Source: Sphingomonas_Q fennica_A (lineage in GTDB: Bacteria > Pseudomonadota > Alphaproteobacteria > Sphingomonadales > Sphingomonadaceae). Taken from it: a stretch of DNA of 64,000 nucleotides. The position numbers and the translations under genes were made by a program. Under the pieces are notes generated by a model. The model saw only the letters and a program-made list of their open reading frames with translations, had not been told where the DNA came from and ran no database searches. Numbering within the stretch: the stretch's first letter is position 1; every line of letters starts with the position of its first letter. This document shows positions 9,924-18,444 of this stretch, piece after piece. The stretch covers positions 62,001 to 126,000 of the forward strand of contig JAQIJD010000006.1 in assembly GCA_036946415.1 (NCBI GenBank), written 5' to 3'.

Positions 9924-10421
9924 ATGGAAAGCGACGATTTCGGCGGCCGGGCGCCGCGCTATGCGGATTTCTTCCCGCCCGGATCGCGTGACGATCTGGA
10001 ATTCCGCTTCACGCGCGAACTGATCCTCGTCACGCGCTGGTGGACAACCTTCATCGAAGAGAAGATCCGCGCCGCCACCGGCCAGAGCCGGGCGCGCTGG
10101 CAGGTGCTCTATGCGCTGGTCTTCGCAGGCGAACCGCCGACGACGCTCGCTTTGTCCGACATGCTGGGCGTGCAATGGCCGACGCTGGTGCGCACGCTGA
10201 ACGGGCTGGAGGAGGATGCGCTGATCGAACGGCGCGCCAACCCCGGCGACGGCCGGTCGCGGCTGATCGCGATCACGCCGGCGGGGCGCGCAGTGGTCGA
10301 TCAGGTGCAGCCGGTGCTGGTGCCGACGCGCGCCCGCATCCTCGACGGGATCGACGACGATCTGCTCGTCGCGATGACGGGGGCGTTGCAGCAGATCGGG
10401 CGCCGCATCGCCGCTGACTGA
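9924..10421 (+). CDS. MarR family transcriptional regulator
   Basis: The 165-aa protein contains a winged helix: RARWQVLYALVFAG (helix 2), LALSDMLGVQWPTLVRTLNGLEE (helix-turn-helix, cited in part) and the wing ERRANPGDGRSRLIAITPAGR with the conserved DxRS-like DGRSR. MarR dimers usually repress neighbouring genes and release DNA on binding phenolic ligands. Placed between a dioxygenase (divergent) and a GMC oxidoreductase (same strand), it is the likely local regulator of the block. Confidence 0.9.
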   Translation: MESDDFGGRAPRYADFFPPGSRDDLEFRFTRELILVTRWWTTFIEEKIRAATGQSRARWQVLYALVFAGEPPTTLALSDMLGVQWPTLVRTLNGLEEDALIERRANPGDGRSRLIAITPAGRAVVDQVQPVLVPTRARILDGIDDDLLVAMTGALQQIGRRIAAD

Positions 10422-10494
10422 CATCTCCTTGATTGCTCATTGATAAAGCCGGCCGACGGCCCTACCCTGCGATGCGAGAACGGGGAGGATCGGC

Positions 10495-12117
10495 GTGGCG
10501 AAGCGCTATGATTATGTCATCGTCGGCGCGGGCTCCGCCGGCTGCGTCATCGCCGCGCGGCTGACCGAGGATCCCGCCGTCTCCGTCCTGCTGCTGGAGG
10601 CGGGCGGGCGCGACCGGCAGTTCTTCTACCGACTGGCGCTGGGCTTCCACAGCTGGCGCTATCCGCACACCAGCTGGAACTACCTGTCCGAACCGGAGCC
10701 GCATCTGAACGGCCGCCGCCTGCCGCTGCCGCGCGGCAAGGTGCTGGGCGGCTCCTCCACGATCAACGCGATGCTCTATTCGCGCGGCCATCCGGCCGAT
10801 TACGACCTGTGGCGGCAGATGGGCTGCGAGGGCTGGGGCTATGCCGACGTGCTGCCCTATTTCCGCCGGTCCGAGACCAACTGGCGCGGCGAGGGGCCGT
10901 ATCATGGCGGCTCGGGGCCGCTGCAGGTCGGGCGGATCGACACGCGCCGGCTGCTGCACGATCCGGTGATGGCGGCAGCCAAGGCGCGCGGCTACCCGAT
11001 CGTCGACGACCATCACGCCGCCGAGCATGAGGGCTTCGGCCCCGGCGACACCACCACCACCAAGCGCGGCCGCCGCTCGAGCGCGGCGCGCGCCTACCTG
11101 CACCCGGCGATGCGCCGCCCCAATCTGACGGTGGTGACGGAGGCCCGCGCCGACCGCATCGCCTTCGCGGGCAAGCGCGCGACGGGCGTGCACTATTCGA
11201 CCCCCGCCGGCCCCGCCTTCGCCGAGGCGGGGCGCGAGGTGATCCTGTCGGGCGGGGTCTACAATTCGCCGCAGCTGCTGATGCTGTCGGGCATCGGCCC
11301 GGCGGATCATCTGCGCGAGACGGGGATCGAGCCGATCGCCGACCTGCCCGGCGTCGGCCGCAACATCTCCGAACATGCCGCATACTGGCTGGACTTCAAG
11401 GCGAACGGCCCGGTCTCGTTCCTGTCCGAGCTGCGCGCCGACAAGGTGGCGCTGGCGACGCTGCAATGGGCGCTGTTCGGGCGCGGGCTGCTGGCGAGCC
11501 AGGCCAACAGCGCGCATGCCGAAATCCGCTCGCGCGAGGGCCTCGCCCAGCCCGACCTCCAGATCTATTTCAACCCCGTGCGGCCGGACGCGAAGCCGTG
11601 GTTCCCCGGCATCGTCGCGCGGCAGGAGGATCGGCTCAATTGCGTCGTCTGCCTGCTCTCGCCCGACAGCCGCGGGTGGATGGAGCTGGCCTCGGCCGAC
11701 CCGGCCGACAAGCCGAAGATCACGCTCAACCTCCTCTCCACCCCGCGCGACGTGGCGGTGCTGGTCCGCTCGGTCCGCATGATGCGCGACCTCTATGCGA
11801 CGCCGCCGCTCCGCGACCTGATCGCCGAGGAACTGACGCCGGGGCGGGCGGTGGAGAGCGATGCCGAGATCGAGGCGTTCCTGCGCGCCAATCTCATCAC
11901 CACCCACCATTCGGTCGGCACCTGCCGGATGGGGCACGATGCCGAGGCGGTGGTCGATCCCGCGCTGCGGGTGCGGGGGTTCGAGGGGCTGCGGGTGTGC
12001 GACGCCTCGATCATGCCGACCGTGCCCGGGGGCAACACCAACGCCCCCTCTATCATGGTCGGCGAGAAAGCGGCCGACCTGATCCGCGGTCAGCGCCTGC
12101 CCGCGGCGGCGGTGTAG
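10495..12117 (+). CDS. GMC family FAD-dependent oxidoreductase (choline dehydrogenase-like)
   Basis: The 540-aa flavoprotein begins with the Rossmann motif VGAGSAGCVIAARL, followed by LLLEAGG. The GMC signature 1 is GKVLGGSSTINAMLYSRG near residue 83, and signature 2 is GVYNSPQLLMLSGIGP near residue 257. The active-site His is in THHSVGTCRMG and the C-terminal Asn in GGNTNAPSIMVGEKAADLI. Such enzymes oxidise alcohols to aldehydes. GTG at 10495 follows GGGGAGGATC. It follows the MarR gene after 73 bases that contain a TTGATTG repeat. The substrate is unknown. Confidence 0.92.
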   Translation: MAKRYDYVIVGAGSAGCVIAARLTEDPAVSVLLLEAGGRDRQFFYRLALGFHSWRYPHTSWNYLSEPEPHLNGRRLPLPRGKVLGGSSTINAMLYSRGHPADYDLWRQMGCEGWGYADVLPYFRRSETNWRGEGPYHGGSGPLQVGRIDTRRLLHDPVMAAAKARGYPIVDDHHAAEHEGFGPGDTTTTKRGRRSSAARAYLHPAMRRPNLTVVTEARADRIAFAGKRATGVHYSTPAGPAFAEAGREVILSGGVYNSPQLLMLSGIGPADHLRETGIEPIADLPGVGRNISEHAAYWLDFKANGPVSFLSELRADKVALATLQWALFGRGLLASQANSAHAEIRSREGLAQPDLQIYFNPVRPDAKPWFPGIVARQEDRLNCVVCLLSPDSRGWMELASADPADKPKITLNLLSTPRDVAVLVRSVRMMRDLYATPPLRDLIAEELTPGRAVESDAEIEAFLRANLITTHHSVGTCRMGHDAEAVVDPALRVRGFEGLRVCDASIMPTVPGGNTNAPSIMVGEKAADLIRGQRLPAAAV

Positions 12118-12134
12118 GGGGGGCATCGCCGCTC

Positions 12135-12235
12135 CCGTTCGTCCCGAGCGAAGCCCGTCCCGAGCGTGTCAAAGGGTCGACTGGCACGCGTGGCAGTTGT
12201 CGCGCGCGTGCCTCGACTTCGCTCGGCATGAACGG
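12135..12235. repeat. Dispersed inverted repeat (GTCCCGAGCGAAG type)
   Basis: CCGTTCGTCCCGAGCGAAG at 12135-12153 is matched by its reverse complement at 12217-12235 with 17 of 19 bases paired, enclosing about 63 bases. It lies directly after the GMC gene and before the MITE-like element. Repeats with this core, encoding nothing, are common in intergenic regions of sphingomonads. It may serve as a transcript-end structure. Together with the next element it fills the 427-base gene-free gap 12118-12544. Confidence 0.7.
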
Positions 12236-12256
12236 AGGCGGGCTTGGGGCGGCGCT

Positions 12257-12526
12257 TAGGGTCCGTACTCAATCACGACAGGGCCGTGACGGAGCCGATT
12301 TTGGCGCCGGGCCAGGAGCAAGGAGGGAGCAATGCTCCCGCATCGTGACCGACGCGCGACGCCGCCCGGCGCCAAAATCGGCCCGCCGCTTCGCGGTCGC
12401 CCGGAGAGGTCCGCTGGCTGCGTCGCGCGGCTTGCGCGTGGCGCCGCCACGCGACTGCGCCACGCTTCTGGCCAGCGGCCCTCTCCGGGTGATCACGGCT
12501 CCTGCCGTGATTGAGTACGGACCCTA
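12257..12526. mobile_element. MITE-like non-autonomous element with 21-bp terminal inverted repeats
   Basis: Perfect 21-bp terminal inverted repeats TAGGGTCCGTACTCAATCAC(G) lie at 12257-12277 and 12506-12526. Inside are nested inverted repeats: a perfect 19-bp pair at 12294-12312/12364-12382, a 17/18 pair at 12401-12418/12471-12488, a small GGGAGC/GCTCCC hairpin at 12325-12339, and TCACG...CGTGA hairpins next to each end. There is no credible coding frame. The TA at each end would fit a TA target duplication as made by IS630/mariner-type transposases, but because TA also completes the inverted repeat the duplication is not proven. Confidence 0.8.
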
Positions 12527-12544
12527 GGCCGCCCCACCCGCCCG

Positions 12545-13000
12545 CTACGCCGTCAGCCGCGCCTTAACCAGCGCGCTTGCCCGGCCGAAATCCATCTGGC
12601 CGGCGTGGCGTTCCTTCAGCGCGGCCATCACCCGGCCCATGTCCTTGACCGAGGTGGCGCCGATCTCGGCCGCCACCGCGTCGATCGCCGCAGTGGCTTC
12701 GGCCTCGTCCATTTGGGCGGGCAGGAAGCGCTCGATCACCGCCACTTCGGCCTTTTCGGCGTCGGCCAGTTCCTGGCGGCCGCCCTTCTCGAACATCTCG
12801 ATCGATTCGCGGCGCTGCTTGATCATCTTGGCCAGCACCTCGGTGACGACCAGATCGTCGTCGCCCTGCGGCGTTGCGGTGCGCAATTCGATGTCGCGAT
12901 TCTTGATCGCGGCCTGGATCAGGCGGATCGCGGCGGTGGCGGGCTGGTCGCGCGCCTTCATGGCGGTGACGAGGGCGGTCTTGATATCGTCTCGGATCAT
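12545..13000 (-). CDS. GatB/YqeY domain-containing protein
   Basis: The 151-aa protein has the YqeY fold seen at the C-terminus of the GatB amidotransferase subunit: LVTAMKARDQPATAAIRLI near the start, MIKQRRESIEMFEKGGRQEL centrally, ERFLPAQMDEAE, and a C-terminal KDMGRVMAALKERHAGQMD. The free-standing family is thought to help tRNA-dependent amidation, but its role is not settled. ATG at 13000 gives the family length; the frame opens to 13042 without support. It is divergent from carA across 112 bases. Confidence 0.93.
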   Translation of the reverse strand: MIRDDIKTALVTAMKARDQPATAAIRLIQAAIKNRDIELRTATPQGDDDLVVTEVLAKMIKQRRESIEMFEKGGRQELADAEKAEVAVIERFLPAQMDEAEATAAIDAVAAEIGATSVKDMGRVMAALKERHAGQMDFGRASALVKARLTA

Positions 13001-13112
13001 GGCCCAAGGCGATAGCGCACGGCGGCCGATACAGCTAGGCATTGACCGGCGGCAAGCACGCCCCTATCGACCCGGCCGTTTGCCGACCCGCCCACCGAAG
13101 GAGACCGCCACC

Positions 13113-14285
13113 GTGGCTGCCGATGCCGCTCATGGACCCGAAGGCGCGACCGGCGTCCTTGCGCTTGCCGATGGCACCCTCCTCTGGGGCCGCGGCTTCG
13201 GGGCGGAGGGCTCCGCTGTCGGCGAGGTCTGCTTCAACACCGCGATGACCGGCTATCAGGAGGTGATGACCGATCCCTCCTACGCCGGCCAGATCGTCAC
13301 CTTCACCTTCCCGCACGTCGGCAACGTCGGCAGCAACGTGGAGGACGAGGAGAGCGGCAACCCGATCGCGCTGGGCTGCATCGTCCGCGAGGATGTGACC
13401 GAGCCGTCCAACTTCCGCTCCACCCAGCGGTTCGACGGCTGGTTCCGGACGAACGGCCGGATCGGCCTGTCGGGGATCGACACGCGCGCGCTGACCCGCC
13501 GCATCCGGGTGGCGGGCGCCCCCAACGGGGTGATCGCGCACGCCGCGGACGGGCGGTTCGATACGGATGCGCTGGTGGCGCAGGCGCGGGCGTGGCCGGG
13601 GCTGGAGGGGATGGACCTCGCCAAGGAGGTGTCCACGCTCCAGAGCTACAAATGGGACGACGGGCTGTGGACGCTGGGGGCGGGCTATGCGACGCATGCC
13701 GCCAACCCCGATGGCCCGCATGTCGTGGCGATCGACTTCGGCCTCAAGCGCAACATCCTGCGCAACCTCGTCGCGGCGGGCGCGCGGGTAACGGTGGTGC
13801 CGGCGACGGCGACCTTCGACGAGGTGATGCGCCACGCCCCCGACGGCGTGTTCCTCTCCAACGGCCCCGGCGATCCCGCCGCGACCGGCGAATATGCGGT
13901 GCCGGTGATCCGCGAGCTGCTGGCCGTCTCCAAGCCGATCTTCGGCATCTGCCTCGGCCACCAGTTGCTGGGGCTGGCGGTGGGCGCGAAGACGCACAAG
14001 ATGCACCAGGGCCACCGCGGGGCGAACCATCCGGTCAAGCGCACGGGCGACGGCCGCGTCGAGATCACCAGCATGAACCACGGCTTCGCGGTGGATGCCG
14101 GCACGCTGCCGGCGAATGCGGAAGCCACCCACGTCTCGCTGTTCGACGGATCGCTGGCGGGGCTGCGGCTGACCGACAGGCCCGCCTTCAGCGTGCAATA
14201 TCACCCCGAGGCCAGCCCCGGCCCGCAGGACAGCCATTATCTGTTCGAGCAGTTCGTGGGCCAGCTGAAGGCCGACGCGGCATGA
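13113..14285 (+). CDS. carA: Carbamoyl-phosphate synthase small (glutamine amidotransferase) subunit
   Basis: CarA hydrolyses glutamine and channels ammonia to CarB for carbamoyl phosphate, used in pyrimidine and arginine synthesis. The N-terminal CPSase domain (FNTAMTGYQEVMTDPSYAGQ) is followed by the class I amidotransferase domain with nucleophile elbow GICLGHQLLGL and the catalytic HPE in QYHPEASPGP. The length is 390 aa. GTG at 13113 follows AAGGAG by about 9 bases. The frame extends far upstream over yqeY, but that part is a shadow. carB is separated from it by a toxin-antitoxin pair on the other strand. Confidence 0.97.
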   Translation: MAADAAHGPEGATGVLALADGTLLWGRGFGAEGSAVGEVCFNTAMTGYQEVMTDPSYAGQIVTFTFPHVGNVGSNVEDEESGNPIALGCIVREDVTEPSNFRSTQRFDGWFRTNGRIGLSGIDTRALTRRIRVAGAPNGVIAHAADGRFDTDALVAQARAWPGLEGMDLAKEVSTLQSYKWDDGLWTLGAGYATHAANPDGPHVVAIDFGLKRNILRNLVAAGARVTVVPATATFDEVMRHAPDGVFLSNGPGDPAATGEYAVPVIRELLAVSKPIFGICLGHQLLGLAVGAKTHKMHQGHRGANHPVKRTGDGRVEITSMNHGFAVDAGTLPANAEATHVSLFDGSLAGLRLTDRPAFSVQYHPEASPGPQDSHYLFEQFVGQLKADAA

Positions 14286-14287
14286 CT

Positions 14288-14310
14288 CCCTCTCCCCATC
14301 GGGGAGAGGG
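14288..14310. terminator. Hairpin between convergent carA and vapC-like genes
   Basis: CCCTCTCCCC at 14288-14297 and GGGGAGAGGG at 14301-14310 form a perfect 10-bp stem with a 3-base ATC loop, placed between the two convergent stop codons. Neither side has a U-run, so it is a terminator by position and symmetry only. Confidence 0.5.
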
Positions 14311-14318
14311 CGGGCCGG

Positions 14319-14738
14319 TCAGACCGCCCAGGGGTTCAAGAGCGTGAGGCCGATATTCTCGAAATCGCGGACGTTGCGCGTGGCGATCGGCAAACCCCGC
14401 TCCAAGGCCTGGGCGGCGATCAGCGTGTCGAAGCCGCGTGCGCCAGCGCGCTGGCCGGCGATCACCGCGGCGGCGCCGAGCGCTCCCCAGCGCCGCGCGG
14501 AGGGCAGGTCGAAATCGACGATCCGCCCCGCATGCGCATCGATCAGCCGTTCGAGCCACCGCGCCAGCAGCGTGCGTTTCGGTTCGCTTCGTATCGCCCG
14601 AACCCCGAAATCCAGTTCGGCGGCGACGATCGTGGACAACAATGTCTCGGCCCTGCGGTGGAACAGCCAATCGACCACCCGGTCGTCGGGCTGCGGCTTC
14701 ACCAATTCGCTGAAGACATTGGTGTCAATCAGGATCAT
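14319..14738 (-). CDS. vapC: VapC-like PIN-domain ribonuclease toxin
   Basis: The 139-aa PIN domain has the acidic metal-binding residues in the expected places: Asp5 in MILIDTNVFSEL, Glu41 in AAELDFG, Asp104 in RGFDTLIAAQA and Asp125 in TRNVRDFE. VapC toxins cut specific RNAs, often tRNAs, with Mg2+. The start ATG at 14738 overlaps the last codons of the antitoxin gene by 14 bases, so the pair is translated together. It is complete with no sign of decay. It sits, reversed, between carA and carB. Confidence 0.88.
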   Translation of the reverse strand: MILIDTNVFSELVKPQPDDRVVDWLFHRRAETLLSTIVAAELDFGVRAIRSEPKRTLLARWLERLIDAHAGRIVDFDLPSARRWGALGAAAVIAGQRAGARGFDTLIAAQALERGLPIATRNVRDFENIGLTLLNPWAV

Positions 14739-14970
14739 GATCGGCGAAAGGCAGCGGCCTTTCCCACGGCAGGCGATCGGGCAGGGTGAAATCGACACCC
14801 GGACGCGTCATGGCGATCAGTTCATGCACCCAATCGTCCGTCGCATTCGGGGCGTAGGTCGTCTCCACCAGTCCGCCGATCGCTTCTTCGATCGAGATGC
14901 CACGCGCCTCGGCGACCTCACGGAGAGACGCCAGCGCCGCATCGTCGACCTCGATCGTGTATCGCTCCAC
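14725..14970 (-). CDS. vapB: VapB-like antitoxin, ribbon-helix-helix type
   Basis: The 81-aa protein begins with RYTIEVDDAALASLREVAEARGIS, cited in part: a strand followed by two helices as in ribbon-helix-helix antitoxins. It ends with an acidic, Pro-rich tail (LPWERPLPFADHDPD) suited to wrapping the toxin. It precedes and overlaps the PIN toxin. By analogy it would neutralise the toxin and repress its own promoter. The first base of the gene is 59 bases from the carB start, so its promoter faces carB. Confidence 0.82.
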   Translation of the reverse strand: MERYTIEVDDAALASLREVAEARGISIEEAIGGLVETTYAPNATDDWVHELIAMTRPGVDFTLPDRLPWERPLPFADHDPD

Positions 14971-15028
14971 CGCACGCCACCCGCCGTCAGCCCTCCCGCT
15001 TCATATCACGAATAGGTCCGCCCCCCCA

Positions 15029-18000
15029 ATGCCCAAGCGCACCGACATCTCCTCCATCCTCATCATCGGCGCCGGGCCGATCGTGATCGGGCAGGCCTGC
15101 GAGTTCGATTATTCGGGCACGCAGGCGGTCAAGGCGCTGAAGGAGGAGGGCTATCGGGTCATCCTCGTCAATTCCAACCCCGCCACGATCATGACCGATC
15201 CCGAATTCGCCGACGCCACGTACGTCGAGCCGATCACGCCCGAGATCGTCGCCAAGATCATCGAGAAGGAACGGCCCGACGCCGTCCTGCCAACGATGGG
15301 CGGGCAGACCGCGCTCAACACCGCGCTGGCGCTGTTCCATGACGGCACGCTCGAGAAGTTCGGCGTGCAGATGATCGGCGCCGATGCCGAGGCGATCGAC
15401 AAGGCCGAGGATCGGCTGAAGTTCCGCAACGCGATGGACAAGATCGGCCTCGAAAGCCCGCGCTCGGCGATCGCGCATACGCTGGAGGAGGCGCTGGCGG
15501 CGCTCGATCACGTCGGGCTGCCCAGCATCATCCGCCCCAGCTTCACGATGGGCGGGCAGGGCGGCGGCATCGCCTACAATCGCGAGGAATTCACCGCGAT
15601 CGTGCTGAACGGCCTCGACCTGTCCCCCACCACCGAGGTGCTGGTGGAGGAGAGCGTGCTCGGCTGGAAGGAGTATGAGATGGAGGTCGTGCGGGACCGC
15701 AACGACAATGCCATCATCATCTGCTCGATCGAGAATGTCGATCCGATGGGCGTCCATACCGGCGATTCCATCACCGTCGCGCCGGCGTTGACGCTGACCG
15801 ACAAGGAATATCAGATCATGCGCAACGCCTCGATCGCGGTGCTGCGCGAGATCGGGGTGGAGACGGGCGGCTCAAACGTGCAGTTCGCGGTCAATCCGAA
15901 GGACGGCCGCCTCGTCGTGATCGAGATGAACCCGCGCGTCTCGCGGTCCTCCGCACTCGCCTCCAAGGCGACGGGCTTTCCGATCGCCAAGGTCGCCGCC
16001 AAGCTGGCGGTGGGCTATACGCTGGACGAGATCGACAACGACATTACCGGCGCCACGCCCGCCAGCTTCGAGCCGACGATCGACTATGTCGTCACCAAGG
16101 TGCCGCGCTTCGCCTTCGAGAAGTTCAAGGGCGCCGACGACCAACTGACGACGGCGATGAAGTCGGTCGGCGAGACGATGGCGATCGGCCGCAACATCCA
16201 CGAATCGCTGCAAAAGGCGCTGCGCGGGCTGGAGACGGGGCTGTCGGGCTTCAACCGCGTCGATCGGCTGGCGGGCGCGCCGCGGGCCGAGATCGAGGCG
16301 GCGCTCTCCAAGGCGACGCCGGACCGGCTGCTGGTGGCGGCGCAGGCGCTGCGCGAGGGCTTCACCGTCGCCGACATCCATGGCCTCGCCGGCTACGACC
16401 CCTGGTTCCTGGAGCGGCTGGCCGAGATCGTGGCGGCGGAGGAGCAGGTCTGCCGCGAGGGGCTGCCCAATGACGCAACGGCGCTGCGCCGGCTGAAGGC
16501 GATGGGCTTCTCCGACAAGCGGCTCGCATGGCTGGCGCTCAATTCGGCCAATCTCGCCGGCATGCGGCGGGCGCAGGCGCGCGGCGGCGGCATCGTCCAC
16601 GATGCGCTGAAGGCGATGACCGGCGGCATCACCGAGGAGGAGGTGCGCAGCCTCCGCCACAGACTGGGCGTGCGTCCCGTGTTCAAGCGGATCGACACCT
16701 GCGCCGCCGAGTTCGAGGCGAAGACGCCCTATATGTATTCGACCTACGAGGCGCCCGCCTTCGGCGCGCCCGAATGCGAATCGCAGCCGACCGACAAGCG
16801 CAAGATCGTGATCCTGGGCGGCGGGCCGAACCGGATCGGGCAGGGCATCGAATTCGATTATTGCTGCTGCCACGCTTGCTTTGCCCTCAGCGACGCCGGG
16901 TTCGAGACGATCATGGTCAATTGCAATCCGGAAACGGTGAGCACCGACTACGACACGTCCGACCGCCTCTATTTCGAGCCGCTGACGGCCGAGGACGTGC
17001 TGGAGATCCTGCATGTCGAGCAGCAGAACGGCACGCTCGTGGGCGTGATCGTCCAGTTCGGCGGGCAGACGCCCCTGAAGCTGGCGGCCGAGCTGGAGCG
17101 GGCCGGCATCCCGATCCTCGGCACCAGCCCGGATGCGATCGACCTGGCCGAGGACCGCGAGCGGTTCGCGGCGCTCGTCTCCGATCTGGGTCTCGCCCAG
17201 CCGGCCAACGGCATCGCCCGGTCCGCGGCGGAGGCGGTCGCGGTGGCGGACCGCATTGGCTATCCGGTGCTCATGCGCCCCTCCTACGTGCTGGGCGGGC
17301 GGGCGATGGAGATCGTGGAGACGCAAGCCCAGCTCGAAACCTATATCGCGACGGCGGTGCAGGTGTCGGGCGACAGCCCGGTGTTGATCGACCAGTATCT
17401 GCGCGATGCCACCGAGGTGGACGTGGACGCGCTATGCGACGGCACCGACGTGGTGGTGACGGGCGTGATGCAGCATATCGAGGAGGCGGGCGTCCATTCG
17501 GGCGACAGCGCCTGTTCGCTGCCGCCCTACAGCCTCTCCGCAGACATCGTCGCCGAGATCGAGCGGCAGACCGATGCGCTGGCGCGTGCTTTGCAGGTGC
17601 GCGGGCTGATGAACGTGCAGTTCGCGGTAAAGGACGGGCGCGTCTATCTGATCGAGGTTAACCCGCGCGCCAGCCGCACCGTGCCGTTCGTGGCCAAGGC
17701 GGTGGGATCGCCGATCGCCAAGATCGCGGCGCGGGTGATGGCGGGCGAAAAGCTTGCCGCGCTGCCGCCGATCGGCAAGCCGGAAGGGCATATCGCCGTC
17801 AAGGAAGCCGTCTTCCCCTGGGCGCGCTTCCCCGGCGTCGATCCCGTCCTGTCGCCGGAGATGAAGTCGACCGGCGAGGTGATGGGCATCGACCGCGATT
17901 TCGCCACCGCCTTCGCCAAGAGCCAGATCGGCGCCTCGACCGTGCTGCCGACGGGCGGCACCGCATTCGTTTCGGTGAAGGAAAGCGACAAGGGCGTCGT

Positions 18001-18361
18001 GCTGCCGGCGGTGCGGACGCTGGTGGACGAAGGCTTCACGATCGTCGCCACCACGGGCACCGCCGCCTATCTGCGCGAACAGGGCGTGGCGGTGGAGACG
18101 GTCAACAAGGTGGCGCAGGGGCGGCCGCATATCGTCGACCGGATCAAGGACGGCGGCATCGCGTTCGTGCTCAACACCACCGAGGGCGCGCAGTCGCTGA
18201 AGGATTCGGCCTCGATCCGCGGATCGGCGCTGGCGCAGCGCATCCCCTATTTCACCACCGCCGCGGCGGGGGTGGCGGCGGCGCAGGCGATCGCATCGCT
18301 CCGGGCGCGTCCGCTTGAAGTGCGGCCCCTCCAATCCTATTATTCTCCGTTCCGCGGCTGA
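15029..18361 (+). CDS. carB: Carbamoyl-phosphate synthase large subunit
   Basis: The 1110-aa protein has two homologous halves, each with a pre-ATP-grasp and an ATP-grasp domain. The first half starts LIIGAGPIVIGQACEFDYSG and contains EMNPRVSRSSALASKATGFP. The second starts ILGGGPNRIGQGIEFDYCC and contains EVNPRASRTVPFVAKAVGSP. A C-terminal MGS-like allosteric domain (TIVATTGTAAYLREQGV) binds UMP/ornithine-type effectors in the family. ATG at 15029 is preferred over the extended frame from 14897, which would overlap vapB. No strong Shine-Dalgarno is seen. Confidence 0.97.
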   Translation: MPKRTDISSILIIGAGPIVIGQACEFDYSGTQAVKALKEEGYRVILVNSNPATIMTDPEFADATYVEPITPEIVAKIIEKERPDAVLPTMGGQTALNTALALFHDGTLEKFGVQMIGADAEAIDKAEDRLKFRNAMDKIGLESPRSAIAHTLEEALAALDHVGLPSIIRPSFTMGGQGGGIAYNREEFTAIVLNGLDLSPTTEVLVEESVLGWKEYEMEVVRDRNDNAIIICSIENVDPMGVHTGDSITVAPALTLTDKEYQIMRNASIAVLREIGVETGGSNVQFAVNPKDGRLVVIEMNPRVSRSSALASKATGFPIAKVAAKLAVGYTLDEIDNDITGATPASFEPTIDYVVTKVPRFAFEKFKGADDQLTTAMKSVGETMAIGRNIHESLQKALRGLETGLSGFNRVDRLAGAPRAEIEAALSKATPDRLLVAAQALREGFTVADIHGLAGYDPWFLERLAEIVAAEEQVCREGLPNDATALRRLKAMGFSDKRLAWLALNSANLAGMRRAQARGGGIVHDALKAMTGGITEEEVRSLRHRLGVRPVFKRIDTCAAEFEAKTPYMYSTYEAPAFGAPECESQPTDKRKIVILGGGPNRIGQGIEFDYCCCHACFALSDAGFETIMVNCNPETVSTDYDTSDRLYFEPLTAEDVLEILHVEQQNGTLVGVIVQFGGQTPLKLAAELERAGIPILGTSPDAIDLAEDRERFAALVSDLGLAQPANGIARSAAEAVAVADRIGYPVLMRPSYVLGGRAMEIVETQAQLETYIATAVQVSGDSPVLIDQYLRDATEVDVDALCDGTDVVVTGVMQHIEEAGVHSGDSACSLPPYSLSADIVAEIERQTDALARALQVRGLMNVQFAVKDGRVYLIEVNPRASRTVPFVAKAVGSPIAKIAARVMAGEKLAALPPIGKPEGHIAVKEAVFPWARFPGVDPVLSPEMKSTGEVMGIDRDFATAFAKSQIGASTVLPTGGTAFVSVKESDKGVVLPAVRTLVDEGFTIVATTGTAAYLREQGVAVETVNKVAQGRPHIVDRIKDGGIAFVLNTTEGAQSLKDSASIRGSALAQRIPYFTTAAAGVAAAQAIASLRARPLEVRPLQSYYSPFRG

Positions 18362-18444
18362 TCCTCAAAATACGTTAAGGAGCGGACGGCCGGCATCGGC
18401 CAGCCTCGCTGGCCCCGGATATTGGACGAAAGGGTAGGACGCAC

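Noticed and set aside
12256..12514. Small frames inside the MITE-like element
   Set aside because: Frames of 60-75 codons on both strands simply follow the inverted repeats; none resembles a transposase.
12639..13112. Upstream extension of the carA frame over yqeY
   Set aside because: The extension overlaps yqeY on the opposite strand and lacks CarA homology; a GTG with AAGGAG at 13113 starts the recognisable protein.
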